This document shows, one piece after another, positions 23,812-32,392 of a stretch of DNA of 64,000 bases. Under the pieces are notes generated by a model. The model did not search any database, had not been told where the DNA came from, and saw only the letters and a list, made by a program, of their open reading frames with translations. A program made the position numbers and the translations under genes. Source of the DNA: Algibacter lectus (lineage in GTDB: Bacteria; Bacteroidota; Bacteroidia; Flavobacteriales; Flavobacteriaceae); NCBI RefSeq assembly GCF_900112395.1, contig NZ_FOLN01000002.1:310001-374000 (forward strand), given 5' to 3'. How positions within the stretch are numbered: position 1 is the stretch's first letter; each line of letters starts with the position of its first letter.

Positions 23812-25779
23812 ATGAAGCAAATTACGCTAATCCTCTCCCTGTTAAGCACTCTATTTATTTCCGCACAAGAAGAACCTTACAGCTCCGACACTTTTACAGT
23901 AAGTCTCGAAGATGTACAAACAAGAACTTTTGCAAAAGATTCTTCCGCAAACGCCTTAGTGATTTACGAGCAAGGCGACAGTTATGTAGATAAAGAAGAA
24001 TACGATTTACACACCAAAATAAAACACAAAGTAAAACTACTTAATACAGAAGGTTTCGAGCATGCCAATGTTGCTATTTACTTATACAAAAGCAAGAACA
24101 GTAAAGAGAAAATTGAAAATATTAAAGCCATTACCTATAATAACGTTGGTGGTAATTTAATTAAATCTCACCTTTTAGAAAAAGATATTTATACGGAAGA
24201 TTATAACGAGAACACAACTTTGGTTAAATTCACTTTACCAAATATTAAAGAGGGCTCAGTAATTACTTATAGTTACGAGGTTATTTCACCGTTTATGTTT
24301 AAATATCACGGTTGGGATTTCCAGAGTGATATTCCTAAACTCTATAGTGAATACAAAGCGAGCATTCCAGCAAACTGGCTGTATCACACAAAATTAGTCG
24401 GTCAAGAAAAACTAGATGTTGCAGAATCTGAAATAAAAAAAGAATGCTTAGTGATGCGTAATGGCGCAACCGCAGATTGTGAAAACAGTACCTTTGCCAT
24501 GAAAGACATTCCGGCTTTTATTGAAGAAGATTACATGACGACTAAAAGCAACTATTTAGCACGTATAGAGTACGAATTAGAGACTTTTAGAGGTATGGAT
24601 GGCTCTATTAAGCACTACACGAAAACATGGAAAAGCGTTGATAAAGAACTAAAATCGGAAAAAGAAATTGGTAAACAAATTAGAAGGCCTGTTGATTTAG
24701 AAGATCTTTTAACAGCTGATATTATCAACGAAACCGATGCTTTAAAAAAAACTGAAGCTATTTATCAATACATGCAAGAGCAATATACATGGAATGGCGA
24801 TTATAAAATTTTTAAAGATGTATCCATAAAAGATTTAATAGAAACACGTTCTGGCAACGTTTCATCTATAAACATCCTACTTCATAATATATTAAGAGAA
24901 GCCGATATCGATGTAAAACCAGTACTACTTTCTACTCGAAATAACGGATTCCCTACCGCTATTTACCCTGTAATATCTGATTTTAATTATTTAATAGTAC
25001 AAGTCACTATTGGTGATGACACGTATTTTTTAGACGCTACAGATAAGTTTTTAACCTTTGGAGAAATTCCTTTTAGATGTCTAAATGAAAGAGGACGTGT
25101 TATAGATTTTAAGGCTGGCAGCGAATGGGTTGATATTACGCCAAAATACCCAACCACAACCATGTACATCACAGAGTTAACTCTAAATAATGATGCAACC
25201 GTTAGCGGAACTGTAAAGGGTAAAAAAACAGGCTACCACGCCTTAAATGCTAAAAAAGCTTATTTCCCGAATAACGACAACTACATCAATAAACTAGAAG
25301 ATAAACACCCGAATTTAGAGATTACAAACCACGAGGTATTAAGTGAAAGCCAAATCAGTAATGGGTTTAGCGAATCTTACAACGTCGATTTAGAGTTTGA
25401 TAATCCTGACGTTAATTTACTTTACTTAAATCCGTTTATAGCAAAGTTTTTTACAACCAATCCGTTTAAACTACAAGAGCGCTCCTACCCTATAGACTTT
25501 GGGTATGCCGACACCTATTTCTATACCTTAAAATTGAAGTTTGATCCCGAAGTATACGAAGTTTCTGAAGCTCCAAAAGGCGTAAATCTTGCCATACCAA
25601 ATAGCAAAGGCAGTATATCTTATTCATCGGCTGTAAAAGAAAACCAAGTGCAACTTATGTTTAAAATACGCTTTAACGATGCTCTATATCCGCCGGAATA
25701 TTACCCGTATTTAAAGGAAATGATGAATAAAGTTGTCGATATTCAAACAAATTCATTAATATTATTCAAGAAAAAATAG
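23812..25779 (+). CDS. DUF3857/transglutaminase-like exported protein
   Basis: The 655-residue protein has a signal peptide (MKQITLILSLLSTLFISAQ) and should be periplasmic. An N-terminal DUF3857-like domain (about 40-240; typical YSYEVISPF-like strands) is followed by a transglutaminase-like region (about 285-420) and a beta-rich C-terminal domain. Catalytic cysteine is not obvious: the position usually holding Cys reads ETRSGNVSSINILLHN, so an inactive transglutaminase fold is likely. It starts 3 nt after the nuclease gene's stop codon, so the two may be co-transcribed. Function is unknown. Confidence 0.82.
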   Translation: MKQITLILSLLSTLFISAQEEPYSSDTFTVSLEDVQTRTFAKDSSANALVIYEQGDSYVDKEEYDLHTKIKHKVKLLNTEGFEHANVAIYLYKSKNSKEKIENIKAITYNNVGGNLIKSHLLEKDIYTEDYNENTTLVKFTLPNIKEGSVITYSYEVISPFMFKYHGWDFQSDIPKLYSEYKASIPANWLYHTKLVGQEKLDVAESEIKKECLVMRNGATADCENSTFAMKDIPAFIEEDYMTTKSNYLARIEYELETFRGMDGSIKHYTKTWKSVDKELKSEKEIGKQIRRPVDLEDLLTADIINETDALKKTEAIYQYMQEQYTWNGDYKIFKDVSIKDLIETRSGNVSSINILLHNILREADIDVKPVLLSTRNNGFPTAIYPVISDFNYLIVQVTIGDDTYFLDATDKFLTFGEIPFRCLNERGRVIDFKAGSEWVDITPKYPTTTMYITELTLNNDATVSGTVKGKKTGYHALNAKKAYFPNNDNYINKLEDKHPNLEITNHEVLSESQISNGFSESYNVDLEFDNPDVNLLYLNPFIAKFFTTNPFKLQERSYPIDFGYADTYFYTLKLKFDPEVYEVSEAPKGVNLAIPNSKGSISYSSAVKENQVQLMFKIRFNDALYPPEYYPYLKEMMNKVVDIQTNSLILFKKK

Positions 25780-25791
25780 AAAATCATTTCT

Positions 25792-25799
25792 TACTTTTG
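25792..25799 (+). promoter_or_regulatory. Probable promoter of the K+ channel gene
   Basis: TACTTTTG matches TAnnTTTG and lies 8 nt before the ATG, so a transcript from it would have a leader of only a few bases. Confidence 0.45.
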
Positions 25800-25806
25800 A
25801 AATACT

Positions 25807-26655
25807 ATGAGTCAAACATCAAAAAAACATTGGAAAATCCGTCTTCACGAAATCATTTACGAGGCCGACACCCCAAAGGGTAAACTTTTCGATGTTATCC
25901 TACTCATTGCTATCATTGCGAGTATTGTGCTCGTTATGCTCGAAAGTATTAAGAGTTTCGATGCTAAATACCACAATTTACTAAACATTTCAGAGTGGAT
26001 TATTACCATTCTATTCAGTATAGAATATATCGCCCGTATTGTTACGGTAAAAAAGCCCTTAAAATACGTTACCAGTTTTTACGGCATCATAGATTTATTA
26101 TCAACAACTCCAAAATACATATCGCTTTTATTCGGTGGTATTCACGCACTTGCCGCATTACGCGCTTTACGTTTATTACGTGTATTCCGGATCTTAAAAC
26201 TAGCACGTTTTCTTGGCGCATCACAAGTTCTTACTAATTCGTTAAAAGCCAGTCGCGCAAAAATATCGGTATTCCTGTTTGCTGTACTTATTTTATCTAT
26301 TATTTTCGGGACACTTATGTACCTCATAGAAGGCGAAGTTAGTGGATTTACAAGCATACCCGTAAGCGTATATTGGTGCATTGTAACCCTGACTACGGTT
26401 GGGTTTGGCGATATCGCACCTATAACACCAATTGGTCAATTAATAGCTGCCATTATCATGATTTTAGGTTACGGTATTATAGCGGTTCCAACTGGTATTG
26501 TTTCAGCCGAATACGTTAACCAGAGTAAAGACAAAAACGCAACACCACAAAAACCTAAAGTAAATTTAAACTCACAATCGTGCCAAAATTGCCTAGCCAG
26601 TAACCATAAAGACGAAGCAGAATTTTGCTACAACTGTGGCAATAAGTTACATTAA
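25807..26655 (+). CDS. Voltage-gated potassium channel with C-terminal zinc ribbon
   Basis: The 282-residue protein has six membrane helices. S4 (about 117-135) carries spaced arginines (ALRALRLLRVFRILK), and the pore filter is TTVGFGD (196-202), the K+-selective signature with F replacing Y. An unstructured stretch (about 238-257) leads to a C-terminal zinc ribbon with C259, C262, C274 and C277. Kv-type channels pass K+ across the inner membrane. The zinc ribbon is an uncommon appendage and might couple the channel to a partner or to metal status. It is followed by a multi-hairpin repeat. Confidence 0.93.
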   Translation: MSQTSKKHWKIRLHEIIYEADTPKGKLFDVILLIAIIASIVLVMLESIKSFDAKYHNLLNISEWIITILFSIEYIARIVTVKKPLKYVTSFYGIIDLLSTTPKYISLLFGGIHALAALRALRLLRVFRILKLARFLGASQVLTNSLKASRAKISVFLFAVLILSIIFGTLMYLIEGEVSGFTSIPVSVYWCIVTLTTVGFGDIAPITPIGQLIAAIIMILGYGIIAVPTGIVSAEYVNQSKDKNATPQKPKVNLNSQSCQNCLASNHKDEAEFCYNCGNKLH

Positions 26656-26660
26656 TTTTT

Positions 26661-26745
26661 GGGCGTTACCCTATCGGGTCAGGCTTTCACTGCGCGCTCC
26701 CTCCTAAGGTCGGGGAGCTTAAACAAACCGTTCAATCCTTAACGC
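26661..26745 (+). repeat. Multi-hairpin intergenic repeat, copy 1 (short form)
   Basis: This 85 bp element is bounded by GCGTTA (26663-26668) and TAACGC (26740-26745). Inside are ACCC-TATC-GGGT, the segment GGGTCAGGCTTTC and a CTCCC/GGGAG hairpin. Copy 2 lies at 50719-50880 on the minus strand and shares both ends, including GGGCGTTACCC, GGGTCAGGCTTTC and TCAATCCTTAACGC. It looks like a REP/MITE-type element; a transposase is not present here. Confidence 0.7.
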
Positions 26746-26862
26746 ACTTATCCGCCAACTTTTGCTCTTCAATTAAGTCTTGTTTTTCTTAAAAGTGTAT
26801 TTTCAAAACCATTTTAAAGAAGCTAACACCACAATACTTTCTTATTTCATTAAAAAAACTCC

Positions 26863-27819
26863 TTGCTTTTCTCTATTTTTGAAAACTCTAAAAAAAGAAA
26901 TCTCATCAGCACAACACCAAAATATCTCATTTCTATTGTTGGCCCAACCGCCATTGGAAAAACAGCTCTAAGTATAAAACTAGCACAGCACTTTAAAACT
27001 GAAATTATTTCGGCCGATTCTCGTCAGTTTTTTAAAGAAATGCAAATAGGTACAGCGGCCCCAAATGTAGAAGAACTTGCTGGCGCAAAACACCACTTTA
27101 TTCATCATAAATCGGTGCAAGATAATTACAATGTTGGCGCCTTCGAAAAAGATGCTACAAGTTGTTTAGAGCAAATTTTCAAATCTAATGATGTCGCTAT
27201 TATGGTTGGCGGCTCTGGCTTATATAACGATGCCGTAACCAAAGGTTTAGATTACTTCCCTGAAGTTAAACCATCTATTCGAGAAGAACTTAATAAGCAA
27301 TTAGAAATTAACGGATTAGAACATCTAGCAACACAACTAAAAACATTAGACCCAACGGCATACAAAACCATTTCTATAGACAATCCTCACCGTGTAATTC
27401 GTGCGCTAGAAATATGTATTGGAAGCGGAAAACCGTATTCTTCATTCTTAAATAAAGAAAAAAACAAGCGTCCGTTTACAACAATTACCGTCGGCTTAAC
27501 AGCCGATCGTGAACTGATTTACAATCGTATAAATCAACGTGTCGATATCATGATAAATAATGGTTTATTAGACGAAGTTAAAACACTACTTCCCTACGAA
27601 GATTTGAATGCTTTAAACACCGTAGGCTATAAAGAATTGTTTAGATATTTAAGCGGAGAATGGACTTTAGAGTTTGCTATTTTAGAAATTAAAAAAAATA
27701 CGCGCCGTTTCGCTAAACGTCAGCTTACCTGGTTTAAAAGAAATGAAAGCACACTTTGGTTTGATTACGAAAGTGATTTAGAAAAAATAGCAACTTCAGT
27801 ACAAGCACAAATGGTTTAA
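26863..27819 (+). CDS. miaA: tRNA dimethylallyltransferase
   Basis: The protein has the P-loop GPTAIGKTALS, the ISADSRQ motif and DNPHRVIRALEI, with RRFAKRQLTWFKRN near the end, all diagnostic for MiaA. It adds a dimethylallyl group to A37 of tRNAs that read UNN codons. The coordinates use TTG at 26863, the only standard start before the P-loop, but a -7 promoter element (26874-26881) lies inside that reading. The natural N-terminus may be the ATC at 26905, giving STTPKYLISIVGPT, so the real start is uncertain. It follows a 207 bp gap with the repeat. Confidence 0.93.
   Translation: MLFSIFENSKKRNLISTTPKYLISIVGPTAIGKTALSIKLAQHFKTEIISADSRQFFKEMQIGTAAPNVEELAGAKHHFIHHKSVQDNYNVGAFEKDATSCLEQIFKSNDVAIMVGGSGLYNDAVTKGLDYFPEVKPSIREELNKQLEINGLEHLATQLKTLDPTAYKTISIDNPHRVIRALEICIGSGKPYSSFLNKEKNKRPFTTITVGLTADRELIYNRINQRVDIMINNGLLDEVKTLLPYEDLNALNTVGYKELFRYLSGEWTLEFAILEIKKNTRRFAKRQLTWFKRNESTLWFDYESDLEKIATSVQAQMV
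26874..26881 (+). promoter_or_regulatory. Possible promoter of miaA
   Basis: TATTTTTG matches TAnnTTTG. If used, transcription would begin near 26885-26888, downstream of the TTG start, and favours a start at ATC 26905. Confidence 0.35.
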
Positions 27820-28185
27820 TAAAAAAAAAAAAAAACGTAATCTTATATTTACTTCCTGATGCCTCTGGTACTTTCTTAATCATTAGGCAAATCAATATTT
27901 ACCAAACTAGATTGTCTTTTGAGCTTTTAGAGCACGCTGTGCTATGCGTATTTACAAAAAGTATAATGAATTCTTTTTTTAAAGCAATTACATCACCACC
28001 ATTTTTACTTTAGCCATCACTTTTTTTTGAGTTTTAAAAAATAAAACATCAGATTTATCGCTTTCATTTTGTGTCATTTAACCGATTATTTTACTTTTTA
28101 ATTGAAAAAAATGATCTAAATGCGTATTTTTAACGTAAATCCTTACGGAAACCTACTTGTATAATTTAACGTAACCCCAAAAAAA
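27820..28185. other. Intergenic region with no convincing gene
   Basis: This 366 bp gap begins with a run of 14 A. The minus strand contains a 29-codon frame (MTQNESDKSDVLFFKTQ...) and short open stretches in other frames toward 27880, which could be a decayed gene or chance. Before the LRR gene, TTTAACGTAA occurs twice (28129-28138 and 28165-28174). No terminator or tRNA was seen. Confidence 0.5.
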
Positions 28186-29358
28186 ATGAAAAATTTAAAT
28201 CTATTTATTTTACTACTATTTAATTCCGTTTTATTTGCTCAAACTCCTTTTATTAAAGATGATATTGAGTATACAAACGCAGGACAACCTGCTCTTGCAG
28301 TCGAAATCAAATCTTATAAAGGTACAGCGACATCATTGGCATTACCGAGCTCTGTAACCAATGATGCTAATTCAACAACCTATACGGTAGCATCCATAGG
28401 CTTTGGAGCTTTTTTTGGTTCTTCTTTAACAAGTGTTACTATACCCAATAGCATTACATCTATTGGCAACAATGCTTTTACTAATAGTAAATTAGAAAAC
28501 ATTGACATCCCTGACACCGTAACATCTGTTGGCGCTTATGCTTTTAGTGATAATTCATTAAAAACCGCAACAATCTCTAATACCATAACTTCTCTTGAAG
28601 ATCATGTGTTTTCTAATAATGATTTAACAACTATTACAATACCAAATAGTATAATTTCTGTTGGAAGCAATGCTTTTAGTTTTAATGCTTTAACAAGTGT
28701 AATTATTGGTGATAATGTAGAACTTATTGATAACAATGCTTTTTATAACAATAAAATAGCAGATATTACAATTCCTTCTAACGTTACCTCTATTGGAGAT
28801 AACGCATTTATGGGTAACGAATTAAAAGAAATCACCATTCCGAATAGCGTAACTAGTATTGGAGAAAGCTCTTTTTCAGAAAATTATTTAACACATGTTG
28901 TTTTAGGGAGCAACCTTACATTTATTGGTAATGAGGCATTTGCAGATAATCTTATCACAAATGTAGAATCTTACAGTGCTAATCCTCCTATTTTACCCTC
29001 TGATGCCTTTAATGTTAACGCTGCAATAGATTTATTCATTCCTGAAGGAACGACACAAAAATACGAAGATGCTGGTTGGACAGGATTTAAATCCGTTACC
29101 GAAGATCCTGCACTAACTTTAAGTACAGATAGCGCATCTTTAAAAAATGAATTTACAATAATTAATACGGAAAATGACATTCGTGTTAGTGGCCCAAAAG
29201 GAATTAATGTCGAAGAATTATTAGTTTTTAATATTTCTGGAGTTAATGTATCAACAAGTAAGCAAACTTTTATAGAAACTACCACATTACCTCATGGTGT
29301 TTACCTTTTACAAATAGTAACTAATAAAGGTAGCGCAGTTAAAAAGTTTTTGAAATAA
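28186..29358 (+). CDS. BspA-type leucine-rich repeat protein with T9SS sorting domain
   Basis: The 390-residue protein has a signal peptide (MKNLNLFILLLFNSVLFAQ) and, from about residue 65 to 265, about eight BspA-like LRR_5 repeats of about 23 residues (for example TIPNSITSIGNNAF). The C-terminus (about 310-390) is a type A T9SS sorting domain with GVYLLQIVTNKGSAVKKFLK. The sequence therefore predicts export by the type IX system and attachment to the surface or secretion. Such LRR proteins often mediate adhesion, but this is inference here. A strong terminator follows. Upstream is the repeated TTTAACGTAA. Confidence 0.92.
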   Translation: MKNLNLFILLLFNSVLFAQTPFIKDDIEYTNAGQPALAVEIKSYKGTATSLALPSSVTNDANSTTYTVASIGFGAFFGSSLTSVTIPNSITSIGNNAFTNSKLENIDIPDTVTSVGAYAFSDNSLKTATISNTITSLEDHVFSNNDLTTITIPNSIISVGSNAFSFNALTSVIIGDNVELIDNNAFYNNKIADITIPSNVTSIGDNAFMGNELKEITIPNSVTSIGESSFSENYLTHVVLGSNLTFIGNEAFADNLITNVESYSANPPILPSDAFNVNAAIDLFIPEGTTQKYEDAGWTGFKSVTEDPALTLSTDSASLKNEFTIINTENDIRVSGPKGINVEELLVFNISGVNVSTSKQTFIETTTLPHGVYLLQIVTNKGSAVKKFLK

Positions 29359-29372
29359 TAAATCTTAAAAGC

Positions 29373-29414
29373 AAAAAAAACCAATCTCGACAATAGTTTA
29401 GATTGGTTTTTTTT
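29373..29414. terminator. Bidirectional terminator between the LRR gene and parC
   Basis: AAACCAATCT pairs with AGATTGGTTT across a 12 nt loop, with flanking A and T tracts extending the stem to about 15 bp. It ends the LRR gene and can also end parC from the other strand. Confidence 0.85.
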
Positions 29415-29485
29415 TATTCTTATTCAATTGGGGTTAAACACGCATTTTTGTTTTAAGTAAATTAATAAAATGAAACATCTACAAA

Positions 29486-32098
29486 TTAAAACAAAGTTGT
29501 TTGTGATTCATCATCTGAAGCCTCTTCAGAACCATCAACAGTTTCCTCACCATTAACCTCAATATCCTCTGCATTCACCTCTTCTGGAGATTCCACAGGA
29601 ATTGGATCTAACAAATTAATTTGATTTACCTTGTCTTTGGTTAATTGATTTCCAAGAGCACTAATACCTTTTATAGCTATAAATTCTTCTAAATTAACTT
29701 CTAAGTTGTCTTTTCTGTCTTTACCACGTTCTTTAGCAAACACAATCTCTGCCATAGGTTTCCAATCTGTAGAAACAATTTCTAATAAAGAATTTGGATG
29801 ATCGGAAATAAAATGCTCCTCTTTCCCCTCTTGCTCTATTAAAAAACGTTTGACATAATACATTTCTTTTTCACCATTAAAATATACAGCTGAAATAGGT
29901 TTATTTGGCACCCATTTTTCCATGACAATCATATCATCATCAAAATGCATAGTAACTTCTGGAGTTACTGTTTTAATTACTCCAGATTGATTAATGATTA
30001 GAAGTTTATCTTCACCTCTAAATTCACCAATAAGTTCACCACGACCATCAACATTTAAACGTTGCACGGTATCATCGAACCAAATTTTACGAGGTTTTAA
30101 CGTAGAAACCCCTTTTTCCTTTAATTCTATGCGTTTTATAGGGTATTTAGTTACTAAATTTCCTTTAGAAGCACGTCCTTTTATTAAGATATCACTAAAA
30201 TCGATATCCCATTTTAATTTTTTAATACTTCCAGCCTGACGTAACAAAACAGATATCACTTCTGCTTCTCCATTAGGATTGGCAGAAAAATATAATGATG
30301 CCGAACCTTTATTCCCGTTGGTTAAATCATACTCTCTATCTCGCGTTACCGCTGTAACAGCAAAACGTTTAATATACGACGGGCCGCTTTTCCCATCACG
30401 ATAAATCATGTTGTAAATAGTACGTTTATCTTTCTTTTTAAAGATAGCAACGTGTATAATACCTTTACCTATAAAGGTTTTGGTATCTACTTTTGTTACC
30501 ATCATGATACCAGCTTTGGTAAACACGATAATATCGTCAATATCAGAGCAATCGCCCACATATTCATCCCGACGCAGCGAGGTTCCTATAAACCCTTCTT
30601 CTCTATTTACATAGAGTTTTGTGTTTCTAATAACAACTTTGGTAGCATCAACATCATCAAAAACTCTAATTTCTGTTTTACGCTCGCGACCTTCACCATA
30701 TTCTTTTTTAAGACGAGTGAAATACGCGACAGCATAATCTATTAAATTAGCTAAATGATGTTTAATTTCAGCAATTTGATCTTCTAAAGCATCAATTTTT
30801 TGTTGTGCTTTATCAATATCAAATTTTGAAATACGTTTAATTCGAATTTCTGTTAAACGGGTTATATCCTCTTCGGTTACCGCACGTTTTAAATGCTTTA
30901 TATGTGGCTGAAGCCCCTTGTCTATGGCATTAATTACACCAGGCCAAGTTTCCTCTTCCTCAATATCGCGATAAATTCTATTTTCAATAAAAATACGCTC
31001 TAGAGACGCAAAATGCCATTGTTCTTCAAATTCACCTAAACGAATTTCTAATTCCTGCTTTAAAAGGTCTACCGTGTTATCCGTACTTCTTCTAAGCATT
31101 TCTGTAACCCCTACAAATAGAGGTTTATTATCTTCAATAACACAACCTAATGGAGAAATTGACGACTCGCAGCTTGTAAAGGCATAAAGGGCATCAATGG
31201 TTTTATCTGGTGATAATCCAGACGGTAAGTGCACCAAAATTTCAACTTCGGCAGCCGTGTTATCTTCAATTTTTTTAACCTTAATTTTACCTTTATCGTT
31301 AGCCTTTAAGATAGAATCTATTAAAGAACTGGTTGTCGTTCCAAAAGGCAACTCGGTAATTACTAAAGTATTTTTATCTAACTGTGATATTTTTGAGCGT
31401 ACTCTTACCTTTCCGCCACGAAGACCGTCGTTATAGTTCGAAAAATCGGCTATACCGGCAGTTGGGAAATCGGGTAAAATTGTAAAACGCTTGCCTTGTA
31501 AATGCTTAATAGATGCATCTATAAGTTCTATAAAATTGTGTGGTAATATTTTTGTAGACAGACCTACCGCAATACCTTCGCCACCTTGCGCTAATAATAA
31601 CGGGAACATTACCGGTAAATTAACCGGTTCCTTTCGTCGACCATCGTAACTCGCTTGCCACTCGGTAATTTTAGGATTAAAAACAACATCTAAGCCAAAC
31701 TTAGATATACGTGCCTCAATATAACGTGAAGCTGCCGCACGATCGCCTGTTAAAATATTCCCCCAGTTTCCCTGAGTATCAATCAACAAATCTTTTTGAC
31801 CAATTTGAACCATAGCGTCGGCAATACTAGCATCTCCGTGAGGGTGATACTGCATAGTATGCCCAACAATGTTTGCTACTTTATTGTACCGACCATCATC
31901 TAAATCCTTCATGGAATGCATGATCCTACGCTGTACGGGTTTAAAACCGTCTTCGATTGCAGGCACAGCACGCTCCAGAATTACATAAGATGCGTAATCT
32001 AAAAACCAATCTTTGTACATACCCGTTACTCGGGTGATGGTTTCTTGGGGTTCTTCTTCTTGGTTGTTAATTAAATCGTCGTTTTCGTCTTCTGCCAT
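29486..32098 (-). CDS. parC: DNA topoisomerase IV/gyrase-type subunit A
   Basis: The 870-residue protein has the winged-helix/tower domain with the active-site tyrosine Y126 in DRAAASRYIEAR and the quinolone region around GHTMQYHPHGDASIADAM. The C-terminal beta-pinwheel lacks the GyrA-box QRRGGKG, favouring ParC over GyrA. A long acidic tail (residues about 830-870) ends the chain. It relaxes and decatenates DNA together with the ATPase subunit encoded 0.3 kb upstream. A 44-residue basic protein lies immediately upstream on the same strand. Confidence 0.93.
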   Translation of the reverse strand: MAEDENDDLINNQEEEPQETITRVTGMYKDWFLDYASYVILERAVPAIEDGFKPVQRRIMHSMKDLDDGRYNKVANIVGHTMQYHPHGDASIADAMVQIGQKDLLIDTQGNWGNILTGDRAAASRYIEARISKFGLDVVFNPKITEWQASYDGRRKEPVNLPVMFPLLLAQGGEGIAVGLSTKILPHNFIELIDASIKHLQGKRFTILPDFPTAGIADFSNYNDGLRGGKVRVRSKISQLDKNTLVITELPFGTTTSSLIDSILKANDKGKIKVKKIEDNTAAEVEILVHLPSGLSPDKTIDALYAFTSCESSISPLGCVIEDNKPLFVGVTEMLRRSTDNTVDLLKQELEIRLGEFEEQWHFASLERIFIENRIYRDIEEEETWPGVINAIDKGLQPHIKHLKRAVTEEDITRLTEIRIKRISKFDIDKAQQKIDALEDQIAEIKHHLANLIDYAVAYFTRLKKEYGEGRERKTEIRVFDDVDATKVVIRNTKLYVNREEGFIGTSLRRDEYVGDCSDIDDIIVFTKAGIMMVTKVDTKTFIGKGIIHVAIFKKKDKRTIYNMIYRDGKSGPSYIKRFAVTAVTRDREYDLTNGNKGSASLYFSANPNGEAEVISVLLRQAGSIKKLKWDIDFSDILIKGRASKGNLVTKYPIKRIELKEKGVSTLKPRKIWFDDTVQRLNVDGRGELIGEFRGEDKLLIINQSGVIKTVTPEVTMHFDDDMIVMEKWVPNKPISAVYFNGEKEMYYVKRFLIEQEGKEEHFISDHPNSLLEIVSTDWKPMAEIVFAKERGKDRKDNLEVNLEEFIAIKGISALGNQLTKDKVNQINLLDPIPVESPEEVNAEDIEVNGEETVDGSEEASDDESQTTLF

Positions 32099-32107
32099 TA
32101 AAAATGA

Positions 32108-32242
32108 TTACTCTTTTGGTTTACCACTAAGGGTAACACGTCCAGTTTTTCTACGTTTCTTTGCTTTACTTGTCACATCGTGATTGTGTAAATAGTCATA
32201 GGAACGTCTTTTTTCTTTACTCTTTTCTTTAATATATAACAT
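32108..32242 (-). CDS. Small basic protein between topoisomerase IV genes
   Basis: An ATG at 32240-32242 opens a 44-residue protein, MLYIKEKSKEKRRSYDYL..., very rich in lysine and arginine (TSKAKKRRKTGRVTLSGKPKE). A longer TTG-started reading to 32320 exists, but the conserved-looking part begins at the ATG. It ends 9 bp before the parC start, so it is co-transcribed with it, with a promoter-like element at 32332-32339. The composition suggests binding to DNA or RNA, or a ribosome-associated peptide. Coding status rests on placement and composition. Confidence 0.55.
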   Translation of the reverse strand: MLYIKEKSKEKRRSYDYLHNHDVTSKAKKRRKTGRVTLSGKPKE

Positions 32243-32331
32243 CTTTATAAAATTTTTAATACTTACTTTCAAACTCAATTCAAAACAGCTTGACTGTAAG
32301 TGGTTTATGATTATTTTCAATATTTGTAGTG

Positions 32332-32339
32332 CAAAATTA
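32332..32339 (-). promoter_or_regulatory. Possible promoter of the small basic protein and parC
   Basis: The minus strand reads TAATTTTG, matching TAnnTTTG, in the 150 bp between parE and the small basic protein. Confidence 0.4.
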
Positions 32340-32392
32340 CTAAATATTTAAATTTAAACATATAAAATTCTCAATTTGATAATGATAAGATG

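Noticed and set aside
26780-26971. 63-codon plus-strand frame overlapping the miaA start
   Set aside because: It is in another frame to miaA, lacks a domain and would overlap the N-terminus of a certain gene.
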